From contig CAJUDS010000018.1 in assembly GCA_910585345.1 (NCBI GenBank), positions 1 to 47,904 on the forward strand: 47,904 bases of DNA, written 5' to 3'. This DNA is from an uncultured Lachnospiraceae bacterium (GTDB lineage Bacteria; Bacillota; Clostridia; Lachnospirales; Lachnospiraceae). The stretch's first letter is position 1; the number at the start of each line of letters is the position of its first letter. The notes under the pieces are model-generated. The model made no database searches. It saw only the letters and a program-made list of their open reading frames with translations, and was not told the DNA's origin. Shown one piece after another: positions 16,852-25,487 of this stretch. A program made the position numbers and the translations under genes.

Positions 16852-17295
16852 TGCCACGGCAATATCTGCCGTTCTCCAATGGCGGAATTTATTTTAAAGG
16901 ATATGGCGGCATCAAGGGGGATTGCGGATCGTCTCGAAGTTGCGTCTGCGGCGACCAGCTATGAGGAGATCGGTAATCCGGTTTATCCGCCTGCGAGGGC
17001 GGAACTGGCCCGGCATGGGATTGACTGCCGGGGGAAAAAGGCCAGGAAATTGAGAAAGGACGATTTTGAGACATTTGATTATCTGATAGCCATGGAAGGA
17101 TACAATCTGCGCAATATCCGGCGTGAATTTGGGGATGCGCTGGCACAGCGGGTAACTTTGCTGCTGGATTATACGGAATGTCCGGGGGATATTGACGATC
17201 CGTGGTATACGAGGGAATTTGACACGGCCTACCGTCAGATTGAGGAGGGCTGCCGCGGTCTTCTTGCACACATAGAGGCCGGGCATGAAATTTGA
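16822..17295 (+). CDS. Low-molecular-weight protein tyrosine phosphatase
   Basis: A 157-residue cytoplasmic phosphatase. The P-loop is VCHGNICRS, with nucleophile Cys11 and Arg17, and the general-acid loop is DIDDPWYT near residue 115. The extreme 5' end, up to the 14-bp repeat at 16852-16865, comes from the island. The first residues MQNR replace the original M, and the following codons for KILFV differ from the orphan copy at 8464 mostly at third positions. The gene overlaps the tRNA-dihydrouridine synthase gene by 11 bases, so the two are coupled. Substrate unknown. Expression now depends on a promoter inside the island or read-through. Confidence 0.92.
   Translation: MQNRIKILFVCHGNICRSPMAEFILKDMAASRGIADRLEVASAATSYEEIGNPVYPPARAELARHGIDCRGKKARKLRKDDFETFDYLIAMEGYNLRNIRREFGDALAQRVTLLLDYTECPGDIDDPWYTREFDTAYRQIEEGCRGLLAHIEAGHEI
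16852..16865. other. Right attachment repeat (attR core)
   Basis: TGCCACGGCAATAT, identical to 8485-8498, coding for CHGN in the phosphatase active-site loop. The shared sequence ends exactly where the intact gene goes on with CTGCCGT (Cys-Arg). Confidence 0.75.
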
Positions 17296-18274
17296 GATGG
17301 CTCCTATGGAGGGCGTTACCACTTATATTTACCGCAGAGCCTATGCGCGGTATTTTGGGGAAATAGACAGATATTATACACCGTTTCTTTCGTTGTACAG
17401 GGAGAAGGAATTTAATCATAAAGAGAAAAATGAGATTTTACCGGAACACAATGAAGGGATGGAAGTCATACCGCAGGTGCTGACAAACAGCAGCGCGGAT
17501 TTTTTGCGGGCTGCTCATAAGCTGGCGGCGCTTGGCTATAGGGAGATTAATATTAATCTGGGGTGTCCTTCCGGCACAGTGACGGCGAAGGGAAAGGGAG
17601 CGGGTATGCTGGAGGATGTGCGCAGGCTGGATGCATTTTTGTACGAAGTCTTTGCGTCGTCGCCTGTTGCCGTTTCGATTAAAACCCGCCTGGGCATGGA
17701 GAATGTACAGGAGTGGCACGGGTTGCTGGAAGTATACAGAAAGTATCGGATGCGGGAACTGATCGTGCACGCAAGGGTGCGGGAAGACTATTATAAGAAT
17801 AAGCCCGACTGGCAGTCCTTTGCTGTGGCGCTGGCGGACAACCGGTGGCCTGTCTGCTATAACGGGGATATCTTCGGAGAGGAAGATTATAGAAAGCTGA
17901 CGGAGACGTTTCCCGCGCTGGACCGCGTTATGCTGGGAAGGGGGCTTGTGGCGGATCCGGCTCTGCCGGAGAGACTGCGGCAGCTGTCGGGTCAGTGCGC
18001 GGATGGAAAGCAGCGGCCGGAAAATCCGGCGGCAGCGGTCGAAAGGTTTCACGCATTTCATGATGAAGTATATCAGGGTTATCAGGGAACGCAGATGGGA
18101 GAGCGTAATGTGTTATACCGCATGAAAGAACTTTGGACATACATGATTGGATTGGTGGAACCTGCGGACAGATATTTGAAAATGATCAGGAAGGCAAACC
18201 GGTATGACCGGTATGAGGAAGCGACAGGCAGGGTTTTCATGCAATTGCGGGAACGCTGTGACAGGGATATGTAG
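17285..18274 (+). CDS. tRNA-dihydrouridine synthase
   Basis: A 329-residue FMN enzyme that reduces uridine to dihydrouridine in the tRNA D-loop. It has the Dus TIM-barrel pattern: FEMAPMEGVTTYIYRR at the start, ININLGCPSGTVTAKGKGAG with the catalytic Cys, VSIKTRLGM, LIVHARVREDYY, and VCYNGDIFGEEDY and MLGRGLVADPAL for FMN binding. It begins inside the 3' end of the phosphatase gene. A strong bidirectional hairpin follows it. The subfamily is not clear by eye. Confidence 0.93.
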   Translation: MKFEMAPMEGVTTYIYRRAYARYFGEIDRYYTPFLSLYREKEFNHKEKNEILPEHNEGMEVIPQVLTNSSADFLRAAHKLAALGYREININLGCPSGTVTAKGKGAGMLEDVRRLDAFLYEVFASSPVAVSIKTRLGMENVQEWHGLLEVYRKYRMRELIVHARVREDYYKNKPDWQSFAVALADNRWPVCYNGDIFGEEDYRKLTETFPALDRVMLGRGLVADPALPERLRQLSGQCADGKQRPENPAAAVERFHAFHDEVYQGYQGTQMGERNVLYRMKELWTYMIGLVEPADRYLKMIRKANRYDRYEEATGRVFMQLRERCDRDM

Positions 18275-18285
18275 AGCCAAAAATG

Positions 18286-18327
18286 CGTCTATGAAAACAC
18301 AGAATGGAAAAATGTGTTTCATAGACG
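18286..18327. terminator. Bidirectional terminator between dus and trpB2
   Basis: CGTCTATGAAAACACA pairs with TGTGTTTCATAGACG with one bulge. A-runs lie on the left and T-rich sequence on the right, so it can stop transcription from both convergent genes. Confidence 0.8.
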
Positions 18328-18355
18328 TACTTTTGTTTAGCAGTATGAAAATGGA

Positions 18356-19744
18356 TCAGAACGCATTACCGGGGAAACGGGGGATACCGTCGAAGCCGGG
18401 TTTTAAGTCTTCGTCGGAAGGGATGTAATCGCTCATTTCTTTATTGTTATATTTTTCATAAGCAACCATATCAAAGTAACCTGTACCGGTCAGACCGAAT
18501 ACGATGGTCTTTTCTTCTCCGGTTTCTTTGCACTTTAGCGCTTCGTCGATGGCAACGCGGATCGCATGGCTGCTCTCAGGCGCAGGCAGAATGCCTTCCA
18601 CTCTTGCAAACTGTACTGCCGCGTCAAAGACTGCGGTCTGCTCCACGCTTATTGCCTCCATAAGACCGTCATGGTAAAGCTGGGAAAGGATTGGGCTCAT
18701 ACCGTGGTAGCGGAGCCCGCCCGCATGGTTTGCGGATGGAATGAAACCGCTGCCAAGGGTATACATTTTGGCCAGAGGGCAGACTTTTCCGGTATCACAG
18801 TAATCATAGGCGAATACGCCGCGCGTAAAGCTCGGACAGGATGCGGGTTCTACGGCGATGAGCCGATAGTTATTTTCTCCCCGTATCATTTCGCCTGCGA
18901 ATGGAGAAAGCAGGCCTCCCAGATTGGAGCCGCCGCCTGCGCAGCCGATGATAATATCCGGAACGATATGATATTTGGCAAGGGCTGTTTTTGTTTCCAG
19001 ACCGATTACCGTCTGGTGAAGAAGTACCTGATTCAGTACGCTGCCAAGCACATAGCGGTAGCCTTCACGCGACGCTTCGGCTTCCACGGCTTCCGATATG
19101 GCGCAGCCCAGGCTTCCGCTCGTACCGGGATGTTCTGCAAGGATTTTTTTGCCGATTTCAGTCGTTGTACTGGGGGAAGGGGTAACGGTTGCGCCATAGG
19201 TGCGCATAACCTCCCGGCGGAAAGGCTTCTGCTCGTATGAGACTTTTACCATATACACGAGGCAGTCGAGGCCGAAATAGGAGCAGGCCATGGAAAGCGC
19301 GGTGCCCCACTGTCCGGCGCCGGTCTCGGTGGTGACGCCTTTCAGCCCCTGTTTCTTGGCGTAATATGCCTGTGCAATAGCAGAGTTGAGCTTATGGCTC
19401 CCGCTTGTGTTGTTGCCCTCAAATTTATAATAAATTTTAGCGGGCGTCTGAAGTTTTTCTTCCAGGCAGTAGGCTCTGACAAGTGGCGAAGGGCGATACA
19501 TTTTATAGAAATTGCGGATTTCTTCCGGAATGGGAATGTACGCGTTGGTATCGTCCAGTTCCTGTGCGATCAGTTCGTCACAGAAAACGCCTTTTAATTC
19601 TTCCGCCGTCATGGGCTGCAGTGTGCCGGGATTCAGGAGCGGCGCAGGCTTGTTTTTCATGTCGGCGCGCAGGTTGTACCAGGCAGTGGGCAGTTCATTC
19701 TCATCAAGATAAATTTTATAAGGGATTTTGGCTGTTTCACTCAT
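18356..19744 (-). CDS. TrpB-like PLP enzyme (TrpB2 type)
   Basis: Tryptophan synthase beta chain-like enzyme, 462 residues from the ATG at 19744, which follows GGAGGAAATAAAA. It joins serine or indole substrates through PLP. The Schiff-base Lys118 lies in NNTSGSHKLNSA, and the phosphate loop is GCAGGGSNLGG. It is longer than TrpB1 and carries the N-terminal extension of TrpB2. No trpA or other trp gene is nearby, so it may be a stand-alone indole-salvage enzyme. A promoter (TTGCAG, 17 bases, TAACAT) lies upstream. Confidence 0.92.
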   Translation of the reverse strand: MSETAKIPYKIYLDENELPTAWYNLRADMKNKPAPLLNPGTLQPMTAEELKGVFCDELIAQELDDTNAYIPIPEEIRNFYKMYRPSPLVRAYCLEEKLQTPAKIYYKFEGNNTSGSHKLNSAIAQAYYAKKQGLKGVTTETGAGQWGTALSMACSYFGLDCLVYMVKVSYEQKPFRREVMRTYGATVTPSPSTTTEIGKKILAEHPGTSGSLGCAISEAVEAEASREGYRYVLGSVLNQVLLHQTVIGLETKTALAKYHIVPDIIIGCAGGGSNLGGLLSPFAGEMIRGENNYRLIAVEPASCPSFTRGVFAYDYCDTGKVCPLAKMYTLGSGFIPSANHAGGLRYHGMSPILSQLYHDGLMEAISVEQTAVFDAAVQFARVEGILPAPESSHAIRVAIDEALKCKETGEEKTIVFGLTGTGYFDMVAYEKYNNKEMSDYIPSDEDLKPGFDGIPRFPGNAF

Positions 19745-19781
19745 TTTTATTTCCTCCGAAATTTTCATAGATTCCGAAATC

Positions 19782-19810
19782 ATGTTAGCATAGCAAAAGC
19801 GATTCTGCAA
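19782..19810 (-). promoter_or_regulatory. Promoter of the trpB2 gene
   Basis: On the minus strand, TTGCAG (19805-19810) and TAACAT (19782-19787) are 17 bases apart, 38 bases before the start codon. Confidence 0.55.
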
Positions 19811-19898
19811 TCATTTTGCGTGCTTCGTGTTTCTCATTTTTTATAAACCTGTTCCTGCGCAGACTTATAAAAAATGCACAAACGCAGCGCACAACGGG

Positions 19899-19927
19899 AT
19901 GACAATCCGCATTCGGAATGGTATAAT
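19899..19927 (+). promoter_or_regulatory. Promoter of the DUF4253 gene
   Basis: ATGACA (19899-19904) and a perfect TATAAT (19922-19927) with a 17-base spacer, about 50 bases before the ATG. Confidence 0.65.
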
Positions 19928-19975
19928 TTTCTGTATGCGGTAGAGATACAAAATTTTTACAGGGAGGAAGCCGGT

Positions 19976-20749
19976 ATGGGTTTAGGTGAAAAAAAAGATC
20001 ATAATGATGCTGAAGTGTATATTACAATGGATCAGGCAAGTGCGGAAGTAAAAAAGATAGTAGGGCAGTTGCAGTATCCGTACCGGATACTGCGGGAAAA
20101 TCTGACATCGGAACAAATAATGGAAAGTTACAGAGAAGCGGCGGAAAGAGGCAGACGGGAAGGATTCACACCGGTGCTCATTCCGGAAGACGAATATTTT
20201 GATATTTCCTGGTATGCAGACCATTCCAGTGTGACGGAAATGCTGAAAAAGGCAGATATGGATGGGAGAGAGCTTCTTTCCGGGTATCTGAAGGAATTTA
20301 CAGATCTGGAAGAAGAAGGAAATGATATGGAAGAAATGATGGGCGGACTGGAAGGCGGAGAGACGATCGACGTGTTCTCTTCCATGGATGATTATATGGA
20401 CGGCGGCATGAGGCAGACAGTGCTGTTTGAGATTCCCACGCGCAATCCATGGGAAGTGGTGGTATATGTGCCCTTTGGCGGGTGGAATGACTGTCCGGCG
20501 CCGGATGAGATGGCTGCTATCTGCAAATACTGGTATGAGACGTACGGCGCTGTGCCCGCTGTGATTAGCCATGATACGTTGGAGTTTATTCTGCCGCAGC
20601 CGATAGCAAAGGATGAGGCGATGAAAGTGGCACAGGAGCATTTTGCCTTCTGCGGGGACCGGGTGGATCAATGTACGCAAAGCGGTACGATTGGCGAGGT
20701 GGCGGATTGCTTATGGCGCTCCTGCGTGTGGTATTTCTGGTGGGATTGA
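19976..20749 (+). CDS. DUF4253-domain protein
   Basis: A 257-residue cytoplasmic protein. The C-terminal half fits DUF4253: VPFGGWNDCPAPDEMAAICK, YGAVPAVISHDTLEF, then KVAQEHFAFCGDRVDQC. The N-terminal part is helical and acidic. The ATG at 19976 follows AGGGAGGAAG; an in-frame ATG at 19874 lies upstream of the promoter and is rejected. Function unknown. Confidence 0.85.
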   Translation: MGLGEKKDHNDAEVYITMDQASAEVKKIVGQLQYPYRILRENLTSEQIMESYREAAERGRREGFTPVLIPEDEYFDISWYADHSSVTEMLKKADMDGRELLSGYLKEFTDLEEEGNDMEEMMGGLEGGETIDVFSSMDDYMDGGMRQTVLFEIPTRNPWEVVVYVPFGGWNDCPAPDEMAAICKYWYETYGAVPAVISHDTLEFILPQPIAKDEAMKVAQEHFAFCGDRVDQCTQSGTIGEVADCLWRSCVWYFWWD

Positions 20750-20856
20750 TGGAATTGCGCAGTCTGTGTCATGCAGTGGGCGCAAAGCGGTTATGGGCGC
20801 CGCCGGACACGATTGCCTGGCAACGGTGACGGACGGATAACTGGAGGTTGATAGAC

Positions 20857-21483
20857 ATGGCGGATATGCCAAAGGAGAACGAGATATACAGACATTTTAA
20901 AGGCAATTTGTACAGGATTGTTACGATTGCCCATCATGCGGAAACGGGAGAACGGGTGGTGGTGTACCAGGCGCTTTATGGCGATTATGCGATTTATGTA
21001 CGGGAGCTTTCTTCTTTTATGAGCAGGGTGGACAGGCGCAAGTATCCAAGCGCAAAGCAGACAGACAGGTTTGTGCGGGTACCGCAGGTGATGGGCCAGG
21101 AAGAGGCCTGCCGGAGGGAAGGAACGGTCTGTGTGGAAACGGTACATGCACAGGAGCAGAGCCAGGCGGCAAAGCAGCGGCCGGAACAGACGCAAATGCA
21201 GAAAGAGCTGGCAGGGGGCGGAGCAGAGGATCTGCCGGTGCAGACAGATGTCGGGGAAGGTGCGCTCGATCCGTTTCTGCTGCAGTTCCTTGATGCGGAC
21301 ACGTATGAGGAAAAGTTGAATCTGCTGGTGGCGCTGCACGCCAGGGTTACGGATGATATGATTAATACGATGGCCGTTTCCTTAGATGTGGAAATCAACG
21401 ACGGAGATATTGAGGACAGATATGAGGCGTTAAAGACCTGTCTTCTTACACTGGAAAAGTATGAGTGCAACCGGCTCAGATGA
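20857..21483 (+). CDS. DUF1653-domain protein with C-terminal extension
   Basis: A 208-residue protein. Residues about 5-70 form a DUF1653 domain (YRHFKGNLYRIVTIAHHAET, then VVVYQALYGDYAIYVRELSS, FMSRVD). A Gln/Glu-rich linker follows, then a helical domain from about 130 (LLQFLDADTYEEKLNLLVAL). The C-terminal part is not in short DUF1653 proteins. TGGAGGTTGATAGAC sets the ATG. Spacing to mutY is 21 bases, so they form an operon. Function unknown. Confidence 0.85.
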   Translation: MADMPKENEIYRHFKGNLYRIVTIAHHAETGERVVVYQALYGDYAIYVRELSSFMSRVDRRKYPSAKQTDRFVRVPQVMGQEEACRREGTVCVETVHAQEQSQAAKQRPEQTQMQKELAGGGAEDLPVQTDVGEGALDPFLLQFLDADTYEEKLNLLVALHARVTDDMINTMAVSLDVEINDGDIEDRYEALKTCLLTLEKYECNRLR

Positions 21484-21504
21484 GGAAAACCGTGGAGGTG
21501 GAGC

Positions 21505-22626
21505 ATGAGAACCGAAAACCTGCGCAACCGGGAGGAAGACGCGGAAAACAGTGAATTGAAAGCGCTTGTAGCGCCGCTGCTGGCCTGGTATGATAAGGCG
21601 CACCGCGCGCTTCCATGGCGGGAGGATCCTTCGCCGTACCATGTCTGGGTATCGGAGATTATGCTGCAGCAGACGCGGGTGGAGGCCGTCAGACCGTATT
21701 ATGAGCGTTTTTTGCGTACACTGCCGGATGTGCGTCATCTGGCGCAGGTGCCGGAGGATAAGCTGTTAAAATTGTGGGAAGGGCTTGGTTATTATAACCG
21801 CGCCCGTAATCTGAAAAAAGCAGCCGTCCGGATTGAAGAAGACTATGACGGCCGTATGCCCGGCAGTTACGAGGAGCTTTTAAAGCTGCCGGGAATCGGC
21901 AGTTATACGGCCGGAGCGATTGCATCGATAGCTTTTGGGCAGCCAGTACCGGCGGTGGACGGCAATGTGCTGCGTGTGATTGCGAGGGCGCTGGCGGATG
22001 GCAGTGATATCACGGACCAAAAGGTAAAAAAAGACGTGGAGAGGAGGCTGCTTGCCGTGATGCCGCAGGAGCGGCCGGGAGATTTCAATCAGGCGCTGAT
22101 GGAGCTTGGCGCCATGATTTGTGTGCCCAATGGGATGCCGCGGTGCGGGGAATGTCCCTGGGCGGGACTATGCCGTGCCAGGGCTGCGGGAAGCATTTCG
22201 TCCTATCCCCATAAATCTCCGAAAAAAGCACGCACTGTGGAAAAGAAGACAATCCTGGTCATTCAGGATGAAAACAGGACGGCGCTGCAAAAGAGACCGT
22301 CCCGGGGACTTTTGGCAGGAATGTACGAGTTCCCTTCTTTGCCGGGTCACAGAGCGCAGGAAGAGGTTCTTTCTTATTTAAATGCGCTGGGTTATAAAGC
22401 GCTTCGCATCAGGAGACTGGAAGATACCATACATATATTTACCCACAAAGAGTGGCATATGATAGGGTATGCCATCCGGGTGGATGAGCTTGAGCGTCCC
22501 GGACAGGCCGGGTCAGACGGGTTTTTCTTTGCAGAGCGTGGCGAGACGGAAGAGAAGTATCCGGTTCCATCCGCATTTTCCAAATATGCGGAATATTTGA
22601 AGATACGGCTGGGTAATAAGAAATAG
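21505..22626 (+). CDS. mutY: A/G-specific adenine DNA glycosylase
   Basis: A 373-residue base-excision repair enzyme removing adenine mispaired with 8-oxoguanine. The HhH-GPD domain covers residues 10-225: PWREDPSPYHVWVSEIMLQQ with catalytic Glu, LPGIGSYTAGAIASIAFGQP, then VDGNVLRV with catalytic Asp. An iron-sulphur loop has four Cys (CVPNGMPRCGECPWAGLC). The C-terminal NUDIX-like domain begins near 245 (KKTILVIQDENRTALQKR). GGAGGTGGAGC precedes the ATG. Full length. Confidence 0.95.
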   Translation: MRTENLRNREEDAENSELKALVAPLLAWYDKAHRALPWREDPSPYHVWVSEIMLQQTRVEAVRPYYERFLRTLPDVRHLAQVPEDKLLKLWEGLGYYNRARNLKKAAVRIEEDYDGRMPGSYEELLKLPGIGSYTAGAIASIAFGQPVPAVDGNVLRVIARALADGSDITDQKVKKDVERRLLAVMPQERPGDFNQALMELGAMICVPNGMPRCGECPWAGLCRARAAGSISSYPHKSPKKARTVEKKTILVIQDENRTALQKRPSRGLLAGMYEFPSLPGHRAQEEVLSYLNALGYKALRIRRLEDTIHIFTHKEWHMIGYAIRVDELERPGQAGSDGFFFAERGETEEKYPVPSAFSKYAEYLKIRLGNKK

Positions 22627-22628
22627 AA

Positions 22629-22657
22629 TTGCAGTAGGGAGTAAGCTGTGATATACT
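22629..22657 (+). promoter_or_regulatory. Promoter of glyA
   Basis: TTGCAG (22629-22634) and TATACT (22652-22657) spaced by 17 bases, 34 bases before the glyA start. It begins right after the mutY stop. Confidence 0.65.
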
Positions 22658-22690
22658 CACAGATAAAAATAGGCTTCAGGAGGAAAAGCT

Positions 22691-23929
22691 ATGTATTCGT
22701 TAGACGAAGTGAGAACGATCGATCCGGAAATCGCGCAGGCGATCGTAGAGGAACAGGAAAGGCAGAACAGCCATATTGAGCTGATTGCATCTGAAAACTG
22801 GGTGAGCAAGGCCGTGATGGCGGCTATGGGAAGTCCTCTGACCAACAAATATGCGGAAGGCTATCCGGGCAAGAGATACTATGGCGGCTGTCAGTGCGTG
22901 GACGTGGTTGAGAATCTGGCGATTGAAAGAGCGAAGGAACTGTTTGGCTGCGGATACGCTAATGTACAGCCGCATTCCGGCGCCCAGGCCAATCTTGCGG
23001 TGCAGTTTGCGGTATGCAATCCGGGCGATACCATTATGGGGATGAATCTGGATCATGGCGGACATCTGACACACGGGAGCCCGGTCAATATTTCCGGAAA
23101 GTATTTTAAGATTGTGCCTTACGGGGTAAATGACGACGGCTTTATTGATTATGGAAAGCTGCGGGAAATCGCACTGGAGGCAAAGCCGAGAATGATCATT
23201 GCCGGGGCTTCCGCTTATGCGAGAACAATCGATTTCAAAAAATTCAGAGAGGTGGCCGATGAGACAGGCGCGGTATTGATGGTGGATATGGCGCATATTG
23301 CCGGGCTGGTGGCGGCAGGACTGCATCCGAGCCCGATTCCTTATGCGGATGTGGTCACAACTACTACGCATAAAACGCTGCGCGGCCCGAGGGGCGGACT
23401 GATTCTGGCCAGTGAGGAGTCTGCTAAAAAATATAACTTTAACAAAGCAATTTTCCCGGGTATTCAGGGCGGACCGCTTATGCATGTGATTGCGGCCAAG
23501 GCGGTGTGCTTCAAAGAAGCGCTGTCTGAAGAATTTAAGACATACCAGAAAAATATTGTCGATAATGCGCAGGCGCTTTGTAAAGGTCTGCTGGACAGAG
23601 GCGTGAAGATCGTTTCCGGCGGTACAGACAACCATCTGATGCTGGTGGATCTGACGAATTTTGGCCTGACGGGAAAAGCTGTGGAAAAGCTGCTTGATGA
23701 GGCGCATATCACATGCAATAAAAATACAATTCCCAATGATCCGCAGTCTCCGTTCGTTACAAGCGGAGTCCGTCTGGGTACGCCTGCCGTAACATCGAGA
23801 GGGATGAATACGGAAGATATGGACAGGATTGCGGAGGCGATTGCACTTGTGGTCAAAGGCGGCGCAGAGAAAGTTCAGGAAGCCAGAAAGATTGTAGATA
23901 CATTGACGGAAAAATACCCGCTGATCTGA
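22691..23929 (+). CDS. glyA: Serine hydroxymethyltransferase
   Basis: A 412-residue PLP enzyme converting serine and tetrahydrofolate to glycine and methylene-tetrahydrofolate. Features seen are NKYAEGYPGKRYYGG, VQPHSGAQAN, MVDMAHIAGLVAAG, and the PLP site TTTTHKTLRGPRGG with Lys228. AGGAGGAAAAGCT gives a strong start. Full length. It supplies the one-carbon units used by MetF, encoded 12 kb downstream. Confidence 0.97.
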   Translation: MYSLDEVRTIDPEIAQAIVEEQERQNSHIELIASENWVSKAVMAAMGSPLTNKYAEGYPGKRYYGGCQCVDVVENLAIERAKELFGCGYANVQPHSGAQANLAVQFAVCNPGDTIMGMNLDHGGHLTHGSPVNISGKYFKIVPYGVNDDGFIDYGKLREIALEAKPRMIIAGASAYARTIDFKKFREVADETGAVLMVDMAHIAGLVAAGLHPSPIPYADVVTTTTHKTLRGPRGGLILASEESAKKYNFNKAIFPGIQGGPLMHVIAAKAVCFKEALSEEFKTYQKNIVDNAQALCKGLLDRGVKIVSGGTDNHLMLVDLTNFGLTGKAVEKLLDEAHITCNKNTIPNDPQSPFVTSGVRLGTPAVTSRGMNTEDMDRIAEAIALVVKGGAEKVQEARKIVDTLTEKYPLI

Positions 23930-23954
23930 CAGGACGATTCAACAGGAGAGAACT

Positions 23955-25487
23955 ATGCTGTTTAATTCGGTCCAATTTTTAATATTTTTTCCGGTTGTGC
24001 TGATTGTCTGTTGTATATGTCCTCTGAAAATGCGGCATTTGTGGCTGCTGGCAGCAAGTTATTATTTCTACATGCAGTGGAATCCGGGATATGTTCTACT
24101 GCTGTTTTCCTGCACATGCGTGACGTATCTGGCGGGAAGGGAATTGGAGAGGCTAAAGCAGACGGGCGCAGAGAATAGGAGAAAAAGGCAGACGGGCTGT
24201 CTTGCCGCCGCGCTTGTTCTGCTGCTGGGGATGCTGGGATTTTATAAGTATTTCTGTTTTGGTCTGGACTGTGCCAATGTTCTGTTGTCCGTACTGCGGC
24301 TGGGGCCGGTGACATGGCGGCCGTCCATATTGCTGCCGGTGGGGATCTCGTTTTATACACTGCAGGCATTGGGATATTTGATTGATGTATACAGGGATGA
24401 TGTGCATGCGGAGAAGAATTTTTTCCGCTATGCGTTGTTTGTTTCGTTTTTTCCGCAGCTGGTTGCCGGTCCGATTGAACGTTCCGGCAATCTTTTGTCC
24501 CAGCTGCGGCATCCGCAGGCGCTGTCTTATGAGAATTTCCGCAAGGGTCTGCTGCTGATACTTTATGGTTTATTTTGTAAGATGGTGATAGCGGACAGGG
24601 CGGCGATTCTGGTAGATGCCGTTTATGGGGACTGGGAATCCTGCAGCGGATTTGTGCTGGTTTTTGCCACAATTCTGTTTTCTTTCCAGATTTACTGTGA
24701 CTTTTACGGGTATTCCACGATCGCCAGAGGGGCGGCTCTTGCCATGGGGATTCGTCTGACGGACAATTTCAAGGCGCCGTATTTTTCCAGAAGCATTCGG
24801 GAATTCTGGCGCAGATGGCATATTTCGTTATCTGACTGGCTGCGGGATTATCTCTATATTCCGTTGGGAGGAAGCCGCAGGGGCGCCTGCCGCAGAAACA
24901 GGAACCTGTTGGTTGTATTTGCGGTCAGTGGATTATGGCATGGCGCTTCTTTTGCTTATGTCGTATGGGGACTCCTCCATGGATTGTATCAGGTTATGGG
25001 AGATGCCGTCCATGCGGCGGCAGGCATGGCGGCCGGAAGGGTGAGAGAGCTCCGTATCCGGTATTTGGGGAAAGAAGAGACGGCGGGGCGAAACGGTGTA
25101 AAAGCGCTGAGCGTAGGTGTGCGTCAGGGATTGGTTACCTTTCTGCTGGTGAGTTTTGCGTGGATTTTTTTCAGGATGGGGAATCTGCCAGACAGTGTAG
25201 GCGTGATAAAACAGATGATGGTTTGGGATTTTGGCGCTCTGTGGGACGGCTCGTTGTATGGATTCGGGATTACAAAAGAGTACCTGCATGCACTGCTCAT
25301 TTTTATCGGCATCCTGCTGTGTGTAGATTATCATAAATACAGGGGCACGGATGTAGCGGATGTGCTGCTGGGGCAGGAATGGTGGCTGCGGGTTGTGCTG
25401 TTTGCGGGACTGATACTTGTAATTTTGATGTTTGGATGCTATGGAGTGGTATATGATACCCAACAGTTTATTTACTTCCAGTTTTAG
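23955..25487 (+). CDS. MBOAT-family O-acyltransferase
   Basis: A 510-residue multi-pass membrane acyltransferase of the AlgI/DltB/PatA type, moving acyl groups from inside to an extracellular polymer. About ten to twelve hydrophobic segments are visible. The MBOAT core includes LPVGISFYTLQALGYLIDVY, FFPQLVAGPIER, YSTIARGAALAMGI, FWRRWHISLSDWLRDYLYIP, and the conserved His in SGLWHGASFAYVVWG. The next gene, an SGNH-like protein, overlaps its end by 35 bases. Such pairs commonly O-acetylate cell-surface polysaccharides. The polymer is not identified. Confidence 0.92.
   Translation: MLFNSVQFLIFFPVVLIVCCICPLKMRHLWLLAASYYFYMQWNPGYVLLLFSCTCVTYLAGRELERLKQTGAENRRKRQTGCLAAALVLLLGMLGFYKYFCFGLDCANVLLSVLRLGPVTWRPSILLPVGISFYTLQALGYLIDVYRDDVHAEKNFFRYALFVSFFPQLVAGPIERSGNLLSQLRHPQALSYENFRKGLLLILYGLFCKMVIADRAAILVDAVYGDWESCSGFVLVFATILFSFQIYCDFYGYSTIARGAALAMGIRLTDNFKAPYFSRSIREFWRRWHISLSDWLRDYLYIPLGGSRRGACRRNRNLLVVFAVSGLWHGASFAYVVWGLLHGLYQVMGDAVHAAAGMAAGRVRELRIRYLGKEETAGRNGVKALSVGVRQGLVTFLLVSFAWIFFRMGNLPDSVGVIKQMMVWDFGALWDGSLYGFGITKEYLHALLIFIGILLCVDYHKYRGTDVADVLLGQEWWLRVVLFAGLILVILMFGCYGVVYDTQQFIYFQF

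Larger units (their letters stand above)
8485..16865. mobile_element. Genomic island integrated in the LMW-PTP gene
   Basis: An 8.4-kb block bounded by a 14-bp direct repeat (8485-8498 and 16852-16865) lying within the CHGN codons of the LMW-PTP gene. A tyrosine recombinase gene sits next to the right boundary, as in integrative elements. The content is AT-rich and accessory: toxin-antitoxin, nuclease genes and IS copies. Joining sequence left of 8498 to sequence right of 16866 would restore an uninterrupted phosphatase gene with its own ribosome binding site. The integrase has lost its N-terminus to an IS, so the island is probably no longer self-mobile. Confidence 0.82.

Noticed and set aside
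8485..16865. Integration into a tRNA gene
   Set aside because: Neither junction contains tRNA sequence; the repeat lies in the coding sequence of the phosphatase.
18566..19240. Long plus-strand ORF opposite trpB2
   Set aside because: It mirrors the coding strand of a clear TrpB2 gene and shows no family motif.
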